Assembly (NCBI GenBank): GCA_029251785.1 | Contig: JAQXCQ010000147.1 | Coordinates: 1-42,372, forward strand | Origin: Maricaulis sp. | GTDB lineage: Bacteria; Pseudomonadota; Alphaproteobacteria; Caulobacterales; Maricaulaceae | Direction: 5' to 3' | DNA length: 42,372 bases | Position numbers and translations under genes: made by a program | Shown here: piece by piece, positions 9,487-16,683 of the stretch | Numbering within the stretch: position 1 is the first letter of the stretch | Layout of the letters: every line of letters begins with the position of its first letter | The notes under the pieces: model-generated | The model's input: only the letters and a program-made list of their open reading frames with translations | The model's database searches: none | Told to the model about the DNA's origin: nothing

Positions 9487-9571
9487 AAGCGTTTGGATGC
9501 GAAGAGTCCGTTAACCAAGCCCATGCAAAAAGCGTTGGATGCGAAGAGTTCGTTAACCAAGCCCATGCAAA
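9487..9571. repeat. Tandem 42-43-nt direct repeat with TTAACC elements, upstream of cheA
   Basis: Two abutting copies lie at 9487-9529 and 9530-9571. They differ by one inserted T near the left end and one C/T change at 9508/9550. Each contains CGTTAACCAAGCCCATGC, so GTTAACC occurs twice exactly 42 bases apart, about four helical turns. TTAACC resembles a CtrA half-site. The C/T difference also turns a GANTC site (GAGTC, 9504-9508) in copy 1 into GAGTT in copy 2. The repeat ends 50 bases before the cheA start. Confidence 0.8.
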
Positions 9572-9621
9572 GTTTCGTCTGATTCTGACGCCAATCGGCG
9601 TCCAACCAGACGGGGCCTGCC

Positions 9622-12495
9622 ATGGACGATCTCATCAGCGAGTTTTTGACCGAGACTGGCGAAAGTCTTGAAGTCATCGACTCGGAGCTGGTGCGGTTTG
9701 AGAAAAACCCAGAAGACCGGGCCATTCTCGACAACATCTTCCGACTTCTTCACACGGTAAAAGGCACCTGTGGGTTCCTTGGGCTTCCACGACTGGAAGC
9801 CGTGGCGCATGCAGGCGAAACGCTGCTCGGTAAATTCCGGGACGGCGACCTCACCGTCACTCCGCCAATGGTGACGCTGGTCCTGCACGCGATCGACCAG
9901 ATTAAAGTGATCCTCGAGGTCATAGAAGAAACAAGCGGGGAACCCGAGGGTGATGATGGCGAATTGATCAAGCGCCTTGAAGACGCCTCGATGGGCCGCA
10001 GCCCCGAAGGTGCAGAAGCTGCCGGAAAATCAAAACCGGCAGCCGATGTTGAAGCTCCGGTTGCAGAGGTGCCCGTTGATGTGCCCGGCGATGCGACAGC
10101 TGACGACTTGCCGGAAGGGTTTGATGCAGACTTGGGCCGCGACTTGCGACCCGGCGAGGTCTCGCTGGCCGACCTTGAGGCTGCGTTCAATGATACCCCG
10201 GCGGAAGTTGAGGCGCCTGCCGATGAGAGTTCTGAAGCGGCTACCGCTAGCGATGCGCCCAAATTGGGCATTGGTGATTTTGACCCGATCCTTGGACGGG
10301 AATTGCGCCCAGGTGAGGTGTCAGCGGCTGAACTGGAAGCCGCATTTGGATCAGCCGAAGCTGAAGTTGACGTTGAAAATACCGGGGCAGATCTTGATGT
10401 AATCACCGCCGACATGACAACCGAAGAGGCGCTTCAGATCGCCGTCGCTGAATTGTCAGGGGGCGATGATTCCGGCGCGGAGGCCGCGAGCGGCGGTGTA
10501 AAGGTTTCCAAGACAGTCCGGGTTGCTGTTGAGGTTCTCGAAACGTTGATGACAACGGTGTCTGAGCTTGTGCTGACGCGCAATCAATTGATGCAAGCAG
10601 CGCGTGCTGCAGAAGATGAAGAGTTAAAAGGGCCATTGCAGCGCCTGTCCGCGGTAACGGGTGAGCTGCAGGACGGCGTGATGAAGACACGTATGCAGCC
10701 CATCGGTGACGCGTGGCGCAAATTGCCACGGATTATCCGGGATGCCTCGCATGATCTCGATAAAAAGATCGAACTGGAAATGGAGGGCAGCGAAACAGAG
10801 CTGGACCGCCAGGTTCTGGAACTGATCAAGGATCCGCTGACGCATATGATCCGAAATTCGGCGGATCACGGTCTGGAGACTCCGGAAATACGTGAGGCGG
10901 CTGGCAAGGACCCCAAGGGCACGATCAAGCTCAAGGCCTATCATGAGGGCGGGCACATCATCATCGCCATCTCGGATGACGGTGCCGGACTGAACACCAA
11001 GCGGATTGGCGAGAAAGCACTCGAGAAGGGCCTGACGACTCACGAAGAGCTCGCTCAGATGACCGACGGGCAAATTCATCGCTATATATTTGCGGCGGGA
11101 TTCTCGACCGCGGCGAAGGTCACAAACCTTTCCGGTCGCGGTGTTGGCATGGATGTGGTGCGGACCAATATTGAGCAAATTGGCGGCATTATTGACGTCT
11201 CGTCATCGGCGGGTAAGGGTTCAACGTTCACGATTAAAATTCCACTGACACTGGCCATTGTCTCGGCCTTGATTGTCGGATGTGAAGATCAGCGTTTTGC
11301 CATCCCACAATTGTCTGTGCGGGAATTGGTTCGAGTCGGAGCCGGGTCCGAGCACGCAGTTGAATCCTTGAACGGATCGCGGATCATGCGTCTGCGTGAT
11401 CAGTTAATGCCGTTGATCGATTTGCACGAAGCATTGGGCATTGGTGAAGCTAAATTCCAGACTGCTGATGATACCGGGTTTGTCATCGTTCTCGATGCGG
11501 GCGGCAGAAATGTTGGCCTCGTTGTCGACAATGTCCTCGATACAGAAGAGATCGTTGTGAAGCCGCTGTCAGACTCGCTGCGCGGCGCGTCGGCTTATTC
11601 CGGCGCAACAATACTCGGTGATGGTTCGGTCTTGATGATCCTCGATCCAAACGGTCTGGCAGGAGATATTGTATCGGCGATGGAAGAAGACAATGAAGCG
11701 GACCGTGCGCACCGCCGGGCTGCGGAGACGAATGACACGCAACGCCTCCTGCTGGTTCGTGCCGGTGGCGATAGCGTGAAGGCAGTGCCGTTGGCTCTGG
11801 TGACTCGCCTGGAAGAATTCGAAGTCAAGAATATCGAAGTCACAAACGGTCAACATGTTGTTCAATATCGCGGACGTCTGATGCCAATCATTCCGCTCGG
11901 TACAAAAATTGGAGCGAATGAAGGTGGGCGTCAGCCTGTGCTGGTGTTCGCTGAAGAGCGGACTGCGATGGGTCTTGCGGTCGATGATATTGTCGATGTT
12001 GTTGAAGAGCGCGTCGATCTGCAAATGAGTTCGAATAATCCCGGTGTTATTGGCTCGGCAGTGATCAAGGGCGATGCGACAGATGTGATGGATATCGGTT
12101 GGCATCTGGACCAGATTCAATCTGGTGGCGTCCAGCGGGCCGCACAGGCCAAGCGCCGCAATGTTCTACTGGTCGACGCGGACGCCTTTGCACGTCGAAT
12201 GATTGCGCCCCTTCTCGTCGCGGCAGGTTATGATGTGACGCCAACGGGTGGACTGCATGAAGTCCGGGCGATTGCGGACGCGGGTGACAATTTTGATGCC
12301 CTGGTCGGTGATCCCGCGGCACTCGAAAAAATACAAAGCGAAGGCTTGTGGGCTGATGTCCCGACGCTGGCAGTGACAGACTGGCCGGACGGAAACCAGT
12401 CGGACAACCTGACAGAGATTGTTCCCAAATCTGATCGGGGCGCGTTGATCGCTGCTCTGGACCGGGTCTCTCAAGATGAGGAAGAAGCGGCATGA
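9622..12495 (+). CDS. cheA: Chemotaxis histidine kinase CheA with extra CheW-like and receiver-like C-terminal domains
   Basis: CheA autophosphorylates under chemoreceptor control and phosphorylates CheY and CheB. The 957-residue product is far longer than a standard CheA (about 650-750). Domains in order: Hpt/P1 with phospho-His44 in LLHTVKGTCGFLG; an acidic Ala/Glu/Pro-rich linker (about 105-290) that replaces a recognisable P2 and holds a duplicated motif, LGRDLRPGEVSLADLEAAF at 171-189 and LGRELRPGEVSAAELEAAF at 224-242; P3 dimerisation; P4 ATPase with N-box NSADHG, DDGAGL and GRGVGMDVV; P5 CheW-like domain; a second CheW-like domain (about 705-830); and a receiver-like domain from about 845. 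That receiver keeps Asp897 and Lys936 but has D-A-D where D-D is usual. The stop overlaps the cheW start by 4 bases (ATGA). Confidence 0.95.
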   Translation: MDDLISEFLTETGESLEVIDSELVRFEKNPEDRAILDNIFRLLHTVKGTCGFLGLPRLEAVAHAGETLLGKFRDGDLTVTPPMVTLVLHAIDQIKVILEVIEETSGEPEGDDGELIKRLEDASMGRSPEGAEAAGKSKPAADVEAPVAEVPVDVPGDATADDLPEGFDADLGRDLRPGEVSLADLEAAFNDTPAEVEAPADESSEAATASDAPKLGIGDFDPILGRELRPGEVSAAELEAAFGSAEAEVDVENTGADLDVITADMTTEEALQIAVAELSGGDDSGAEAASGGVKVSKTVRVAVEVLETLMTTVSELVLTRNQLMQAARAAEDEELKGPLQRLSAVTGELQDGVMKTRMQPIGDAWRKLPRIIRDASHDLDKKIELEMEGSETELDRQVLELIKDPLTHMIRNSADHGLETPEIREAAGKDPKGTIKLKAYHEGGHIIIAISDDGAGLNTKRIGEKALEKGLTTHEELAQMTDGQIHRYIFAAGFSTAAKVTNLSGRGVGMDVVRTNIEQIGGIIDVSSSAGKGSTFTIKIPLTLAIVSALIVGCEDQRFAIPQLSVRELVRVGAGSEHAVESLNGSRIMRLRDQLMPLIDLHEALGIGEAKFQTADDTGFVIVLDAGGRNVGLVVDNVLDTEEIVVKPLSDSLRGASAYSGATILGDGSVLMILDPNGLAGDIVSAMEEDNEADRAHRRAAETNDTQRLLLVRAGGDSVKAVPLALVTRLEEFEVKNIEVTNGQHVVQYRGRLMPIIPLGTKIGANEGGRQPVLVFAEERTAMGLAVDDIVDVVEERVDLQMSSNNPGVIGSAVIKGDATDVMDIGWHLDQIQSGGVQRAAQAKRRNVLLVDADAFARRMIAPLLVAAGYDVTPTGGLHEVRAIADAGDNFDALVGDPAALEKIQSEGLWADVPTLAVTDWPDGNQSDNLTEIVPKSDRGALIAALDRVSQDEEEAA

Positions 12496-12974
12496 GCGAC
12501 GACTATCTGACAGAATCCGAGCTTAATGCGGAAGACATGAATGAGTATGTTTCCGTACGAATTGGCAATCAATTATTTGGTGCGCCCGTTCTGGAGATCC
12601 GCGAAGTGTTCACACCACAGTCGGTGACATCGGTTCCGATGGCTCCGGCCGAAGTTGCCGGATTACTCAATCTACGTGGGCGAATCGTGACGGCAATTGA
12701 CGCGCGAAGACGCCTTGGATTGCCGCCTCGCGATGCCGGTGACAAGGGAATGGCACTTGGAGTTGAGCGTGGTAGCGAAATCTTTGGATTAATCGTGGAT
12801 AGTGTCGGTGAGGTGCTTCGCAGACCCAGTGCGGAGTTGGAGCCGGTGCCCGCCCATGTTGATCCGAACTGGCGTTCGATGGTCAAGGGTGTTCACCGTC
12901 TTGATAAGGAGCTGCTCGCTGTACTCGACGTATCTGCCGTATTGGGACTGGCAGACACAGCTAAAGCGGCCTAA
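12492..12974 (+). CDS. cheW: Chemotaxis coupling protein CheW
   Basis: CheW bridges chemoreceptors and CheA in the signalling array. The 160-residue product is one CheW/SH3-like double barrel preceded by an acidic tail of about 18 residues. Recognisable segments are YVSVRIGNQLFGAPVLEIREV, VAGLLNLRGRIVTAIDARR with the conserved NLRG turn, LIVDSVGEVL, and a final DKELLAVLDVSAVL. The start codon overlaps the cheA stop by 4 bases, so translation is likely coupled, and cheY follows after 14 bases. No chemoreceptor gene lies in this operon, so the receptors are encoded elsewhere. Confidence 0.95.
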   Translation: MSDDYLTESELNAEDMNEYVSVRIGNQLFGAPVLEIREVFTPQSVTSVPMAPAEVAGLLNLRGRIVTAIDARRRLGLPPRDAGDKGMALGVERGSEIFGLIVDSVGEVLRRPSAELEPVPAHVDPNWRSMVKGVHRLDKELLAVLDVSAVLGLADTAKAA

Positions 12975-12988
12975 CGGAGGCTGAGTGG

Positions 12989-13363
12989 ATGAAAACATGT
13001 CTCGTCGTTGACGATTCACGCGTTATTCGAAAAGTAGCGCGAAAAATAATTGAAGAACTCGAATTTGAGTGTGTGGAAGCGGCAGACGGTTCCGAGGCTC
13101 TTACAGCGTGCAGAACTAAAATGCCGGACGCTGTGCTTCTTGACTGGAACATGCCAATCATGAACGGGCTCGATTTCGTAAAGGCGCTCCGCCAGGAGGA
13201 AGCCGGCGACAAGCCGGTTGTTGTTTTCTGTACGACGGAAAATGACATGGCCCACATCACTGAGGCTCTGCGCGCAGGTGCGGACGAATATGTGATGAAG
13301 CCTTTCGATGGCGAAATCATCGCCTCCAAATTCGTGCAGACAGGCTTGCTGCGCGCCTCATAG
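12989..13363 (+). CDS. cheY: Chemotaxis response regulator CheY
   Basis: This single-domain receiver takes phosphate from CheA and acts on the flagellar switch. The 124-residue product has all active-site residues: Asp8/Asp9 (VVDDSR), phosphoacceptor Asp52 (LLDWNMP), Thr82/Thr83 (FCTTEN) and Lys104 (VMKPF). There is no output domain. A GGAG ribosome site stands about 10 bases before the ATG. Alphaproteobacteria often carry several CheY proteins, some acting as phosphate sinks, so which role this one plays cannot be decided here. It is the third gene of the cheAWYBR operon. Confidence 0.93.
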   Translation: MKTCLVVDDSRVIRKVARKIIEELEFECVEAADGSEALTACRTKMPDAVLLDWNMPIMNGLDFVKALRQEEAGDKPVVVFCTTENDMAHITEALRAGADEYVMKPFDGEIIASKFVQTGLLRAS

Positions 13364-13372
13364 GGGCCATTG

Positions 13373-14548
13373 ATGACTCAACCCGCATCAAATTCGGCAT
13401 CTGCTTCAGCGATGGCGCGCGTACTTGTGATCGACGATTCAGCTGTCGCTCGTGGGCTTATGACGCGCTGGATTGAAGAGGATAACGACCTGAACCTTGT
13501 CGGCGCTGCCGTCGATGGTGAGCAGGGTGTTTCCAAGGCCGCCGAATTACAGCCTGATCTGATCGTTCTCGATGTAGAAATGCCACGCATGGATGGCCTG
13601 GCGGCTCTCCCTCTGCTGTTAAAAACGGCTCCACATTGCAGAATTGTGATGGCGTCTACGCTGACCCGTCGTGGCGGCGAAGTGACCATTCGGGCGCTTT
13701 CCATGGGGGCGGCCGATTACGCGTCCAAACCGCAGGCTGGCCGACTCGCTGGCGCTGAGGAATTCCGTCTGGATCTTCTGGGTAAGCTCAAGGCGCTGGC
13801 GCCTCGGCCGATACCGCGGGTTCCGACAGAAAGCGACGTTCGAACGCCGACGACGCCATCGGCCCGTGTGAAAACTCCGGCGGGAAAGAATGCGTCGGCC
13901 CCGACCCGAAAGGCGTTTCATCCTGTTGCCGCTCCTCCAGGTGAAAGGAAGCGGCCACGCTCCAAAGCACCTCCGGAACTCATTGTGATCGGTTCATCAA
14001 CTGGGGGGCCTCAGGCCCTGAGAGATGTGGTGTCTGCGTTTCCTGCAGACATTAAGGCACCGGTCCTGATCGCCCAGCACATGCCCGCCTTGTTCACCAA
14101 GATCCTCGCAGAGCATCTTGATCGAGCCGGCGCTTTGTCCTGTAAGGAAGCCGAAGATGGCGAGCGCCTGCAAGCGGGCATGATCTATCTGGCACCGGGT
14201 GATTTTCATTTTACCGTCCGAAAGGACGCGGGTGGCTTTTACGCTGTCCTGGATCAAACGCCTCCGGTGAATTTTTGCCGGCCGGCGGTAGATCCATTGT
14301 TCCAGTCCGTTTGTGAATCCGCGGGCGGTGCCGCTCTCGGAATTATCATGACCGGCATGGGGCACGATGGTCGCGAGGGTGCGCGGGCATTGAGAAATGC
14401 AGGTGGAACCATCCTCGCACAGGACGAAAAGACATCCATTGTGTGGGGAATGCCAGGAGCCGTCGCAGAAGCGGGTCTGGCTGATCAAATACTGCCGCTG
14501 GCGGATATCGGTCCCGGTATCGTCAGGCGCGCAAAAGGTGGGATATAA
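13373..14548 (+). CDS. cheB: Protein-glutamate methylesterase / response regulator CheB
   Basis: CheB removes methyl groups from chemoreceptor glutamates and deamidates receptor glutamines; phosphorylation by CheA activates it. A receiver (Asp21/Asp22, phospho-Asp67 in VLDVEMPRMDG, Lys in YASKPQ) is joined by a Pro/Ala/Lys-rich linker of about 50 residues to the esterase domain. The catalytic triad is visible: Ser209 in GSSTGGPQ, His236 in AQHMP and Asp332 in MGHDGREG. I chose the ATG (391 residues) that follows AGGGG with good spacing; a TTG one codon upstream is an alternative. Ten or fewer bases separate it from cheY, and cheR starts 3 bases after its stop, so esterase and methyltransferase are made together. 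Confidence 0.95.
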   Translation: MTQPASNSASASAMARVLVIDDSAVARGLMTRWIEEDNDLNLVGAAVDGEQGVSKAAELQPDLIVLDVEMPRMDGLAALPLLLKTAPHCRIVMASTLTRRGGEVTIRALSMGAADYASKPQAGRLAGAEEFRLDLLGKLKALAPRPIPRVPTESDVRTPTTPSARVKTPAGKNASAPTRKAFHPVAAPPGERKRPRSKAPPELIVIGSSTGGPQALRDVVSAFPADIKAPVLIAQHMPALFTKILAEHLDRAGALSCKEAEDGERLQAGMIYLAPGDFHFTVRKDAGGFYAVLDQTPPVNFCRPAVDPLFQSVCESAGGAALGIIMTGMGHDGREGARALRNAGGTILAQDEKTSIVWGMPGAVAEAGLADQILPLADIGPGIVRRAKGGI

Positions 14549-14550
14549 AA

Positions 14551-15402
14551 ATGATAAAACAGGATGATATCACCTTTGTTGCCAGAGAATCGCTCAAGCG
14601 ATCAGGCCTGGTGCTTTCGGTTGATAAGGGATATTTGCTGGAGAGCCGTCTCGCGCCTCTGGCTCGGGACGAGGGCTATCCGTCTATTGAAGCGCTGATT
14701 AGTTCCGCGCGTCGCGATAACAGTGATCGTTTGCTGTGGGCGATTACAGAAGCTTTGGCGACACACGAGACGTTTTTCTTCCGAGACAATACGCCCTTTG
14801 ACTTGTTCAAGAATGAAATCCTACCCGTCTTGTCGCGATCGCGCGGCAGCGTAGGCAAGTTACGCGTGTGGTGTGGTGCCTGTTCGTCAGGACAGGAGCC
14901 TTACTCCCTGGCGATGATTCTTGAAGAGGAACGTGCCCGACTCAACGGCCTTCAAGTTGAGATCGTCGCCACCGACATGGCTCCCCGAATCCTGGAGAAA
15001 GCCAAGTCGGGTGTTTACTCGCAGTTCGAAGTTCAACGCGGCTTGCCTATTCAGCGATTGATCTCTCATTTTGAACAAAATGGTGATCAGTGGCGTATTA
15101 AACCGAACATCCGCCAGATGGTGACGTTTAAGCGCCAAAACCTCTTGGAAAATTTCGGCGCCCTAGGTCAGTTCGACGTGATCTTCTGCCGTAATGTGCT
15201 GATCTACTTTGATACTGAGGCCAAGAAGCAGGTTTTGACTAATCTTGCGCGTCAGACCGCTAATGATGGATATCTGATCATGGGTGCTGCCGAAACAGTT
15301 GTTGGGTTGTCCAAGCAATACGCACCGGTCGAGGGGCGTCGGGGGCTGTATCTTCGCAATGATGGACCGCCATCGGCTCGCAAGAAATTTGCGGCCGCCT
15401 GA
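14551..15402 (+). CDS. cheR: Chemoreceptor glutamate methyltransferase CheR
   Basis: CheR transfers methyl groups from SAM to receptor glutamates, opposing CheB in adaptation. The 283-residue product has an N-terminal helical domain (about 1-75, with the GxxLxxxKxYLLESRLAPLA pattern) and a C-terminal SAM-binding domain. The latter shows ETFFFRD, the SAM loop VWCGACSSGQEPYSLAM, IVATDM, the FCRNVLIYFD segment and a final LIMGAAETV. No C-terminal tetratricopeptide or receptor-tethering extension is present. It is the last gene of the operon and is followed by a strong terminator shared with the convergent ctrA. Confidence 0.96.
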   Translation: MIKQDDITFVARESLKRSGLVLSVDKGYLLESRLAPLARDEGYPSIEALISSARRDNSDRLLWAITEALATHETFFFRDNTPFDLFKNEILPVLSRSRGSVGKLRVWCGACSSGQEPYSLAMILEEERARLNGLQVEIVATDMAPRILEKAKSGVYSQFEVQRGLPIQRLISHFEQNGDQWRIKPNIRQMVTFKRQNLLENFGALGQFDVIFCRNVLIYFDTEAKKQVLTNLARQTANDGYLIMGAAETVVGLSKQYAPVEGRRGLYLRNDGPPSARKKFAAA

Positions 15403-15423
15403 TACTGGCTGATCCGATCAAAC

Positions 15424-15461
15424 AAAAAAAGGCCCGGGCAATCTGCCCGGGCCTTTTTTTT
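15424..15461. terminator. Bidirectional intrinsic terminator between cheR and ctrA
   Basis: A 10-bp perfect stem, GGCCCGGGCA at 15431-15440 and TGCCCGGGCC at 15444-15453, has a 3-base loop. It is flanked by seven A on the left and eight T on the right, so each strand reads a stem followed by a U-run. It ends both the chemotaxis operon and ctrA. Confidence 0.95.
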
Positions 15462-15476
15462 AACGTGTCACCGATA

Positions 15477-16172
15477 TCAGGAAGCGACTTTTTCCTCGAC
15501 GGGGTCACGAAGAACATAACCGCGTCCCCAGACCGTCTCGATGAAGTGTTCGCCACCAGTTGCCGCGGCCAATTTTTTCCGCAGCTTGCAGATAAACACA
15601 TCGATAATCTTCAGCTCAGGCTCGTCCATGCCGCCATACAGATGGTTGAGGAACATTTCCTTGGTGAGCGTGGTGCCCTTACGAAGTGAGAGCAATTCCA
15701 GCATCTGATATTCCTTGCCGGTGAGGTGAACGCGCTGGCTGTCAACTTCGACAGTCTTGGCATCCAAATTCACGGCGATGGAACCGGTGGTGATGATTGA
15801 CTGAGAGTGACCCTTGGAGCGACGCACGATGGCGTGGATCCGAGCAATCATCTCATCTTTGTGGAACGGCTTGGTCATGTAGTCATCGGCACCACAGCCG
15901 AGGCCGCGTACTTTATTGTCTACATCGGCATTGCCGGTCAGGATCAAAATGGGTGTTTCAACCTTCGCGACACGCAATGTCTTGAGAACATCAAAGCCAG
16001 GCATGTCAGGCAAATTGAGATCCAAAAGAATGATGTCGTAATCGTAGAGTTTGCCGAGATCGACACCCTCTTCGCCCAAATCGGTCGTATAGATATTGAA
16101 GCCATCCGACTTCAGCATAAGTTCAATCGACTGGGCCGTAGCCCGATCATCTTCGATCAGAAGAACCCGCAT
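15477..16172 (-). CDS. ctrA: Cell-cycle master response regulator CtrA
   Basis: CtrA is the essential OmpR/PhoB-type regulator that, when phosphorylated through CckA-ChpT, controls flagellar, chemotaxis, division and DNA-methylation genes and, in Caulobacter, silences the replication origin. The chosen ATG ([14 protein letters not shown]), after a GGAGG-type site, gives 231 residues, the Caulobacter length; an 18-codon upstream extension is not CtrA-like. The receiver has the acidic pair in IEDD, phospho-Asp51 ([11 protein letters not shown]) and Lys in [10 protein letters not shown]. The winged-helix domain is almost invariant in the family ([20 protein letters not shown], then the [22 protein letters not shown] recognition region). 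The C-terminus ends VAS where Caulobacter CtrA ends in two alanines needed for ClpXP turnover. Confidence 0.97.
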   Translation of the reverse strand: MRVLLIEDDRATAQSIELMLKSDGFNIYTTDLGEEGVDLGKLYDYDIILLDLNLPDMPGFDVLKTLRVAKVETPILILTGNADVDNKVRGLGCGADDYMTKPFHKDEMIARIHAIVRRSKGHSQSIITTGSIAVNLDAKTVEVDSQRVHLTGKEYQMLELLSLRKGTTLTKEMFLNHLYGGMDEPELKIIDVFICKLRKKLAAATGGEHFIETVWGRGYVLRDPVEEKVAS

Positions 16173-16200
16173 GGTTCGCCTCCGGTAATTGCGCCCGTAC

Positions 16201-16301
16201 GAATCAGCTCCGCACGATTTCGCCACATGATTAACCTTATTTGGACGCTATGCGGAAACCCTTAACGAAAGTTAACTGCGGCTTGACCAATTTGGAGAAT
16301 C
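16201..16301. promoter_or_regulatory. GANTC sites upstream of ctrA
   Basis: GAATC occurs at 16201-16205 and 16297-16301, 30 and 125 bases before ctrA. Three more GANTC sites follow at 16458, 16478 and 16491. In Caulobacter the ctrA P1 promoter contains a GANTC whose CcrM methylation state times transcription. Five sites in 511 bp is more than the roughly two expected by chance. Confidence 0.5.
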
Positions 16302-16366
16302 GACAGTCGACAATGAAATTTTGACACAAGTAACATCATTAAAGGTTATTAAAAACATGCCTTTAA
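16231..16366. promoter_or_regulatory. Cluster of TTAA half-sites (CtrA-box-like) upstream of ctrA
   Basis: TTAACC at 16231, the pair TTAACGAAAGTTAAC (16262-16276), the pair TTAA-AGGTTA-TTAA (16339-16352) and TTAA at 16363 form an AT-rich cluster 60-195 bases before ctrA. The published CtrA consensus is TTAA-N7-TTAA, but both pairs here have six intervening bases. Autoregulation of ctrA is the expected function. Confidence 0.5.
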
Positions 16367-16401
16367 GAAAATTTGTCACGCTATTTTGTCGATGCTTTTC
16401 C

Positions 16402-16415
16402 GATGAAATTTCATC
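16402..16415. promoter_or_regulatory. 14-nt perfect palindrome in the ctrA-fliI region
   Basis: GATGAAATTTCATC is a perfect dyad 230 bases from ctrA and 270 bases from fliI. It has the size of an operator for a dimeric regulator, but none can be named. Confidence 0.35.
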
Positions 16416-16683
16416 TGCGGCCCACATAAAGTATGAGCGGTAACTTGGGGGCACTCTGACTCCGGAATGCCTGCAGAGACTCATGATTTTGAGTCATGGG
16501 TGTGTATGTATCTGGTTTTCCACAGGGAATGCAGCGGGCTGTGGTTTTTTATCATTTTACCCCCGTAATCTGAACGCAACGGTGGGCAAAAATTGCATTG
16601 TGTTTACGTGGGATCAACGGCCTTGGGGTAGAGTGGCAATTGAACACGGCAATTGGGCCGGATGACCGGGTGGATTTACCTGC

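Larger units (their letters stand above)
16173..16683. other. 511-bp divergent regulatory region between ctrA and fliI
   Basis: I find no convincing gene here. It contains the TTAA half-site cluster and five GANTC sites, a perfect 14-nt palindrome GATGAAATTTCATC at 16402-16415, an inverted GACTCA/TGAGTC at 16478-16495, a DnaA-box-like TTTTCCACA (16516-16524, one mismatch from the E. coli box), and a direct repeat GGCAATTG at 16635 and 16648 close to fliI. The promoters of ctrA and of fliIJ must both lie here, unless fliIJ is read from a distant one. Confidence 0.7.

Noticed and set aside
9441-9737. Minus-strand frame containing a repeated peptide over the cheA upstream repeat
   Set aside because: It is only the antisense translation of the 42-nt tandem repeat and the cheA start, with no ribosome site or family similarity.
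16173-16226. 18-codon N-terminal extension of CtrA
   Set aside because: CtrA is nearly invariant in this group and begins MRVLLIEDD; the shorter start has a good ribosome site and gives the family length of 231.
16516-16524. DnaA box TTTTCCACA as evidence of a replication origin near ctrA
   Set aside because: A single one-mismatch box without other boxes or an AT-rich unwinding region is expected by chance and gives no support for an origin.
16483-16665. 60-codon frame in the ctrA-fliI region
   Set aside because: Composition is unlike a protein, there is no ribosome site and it lies over clustered regulatory motifs.
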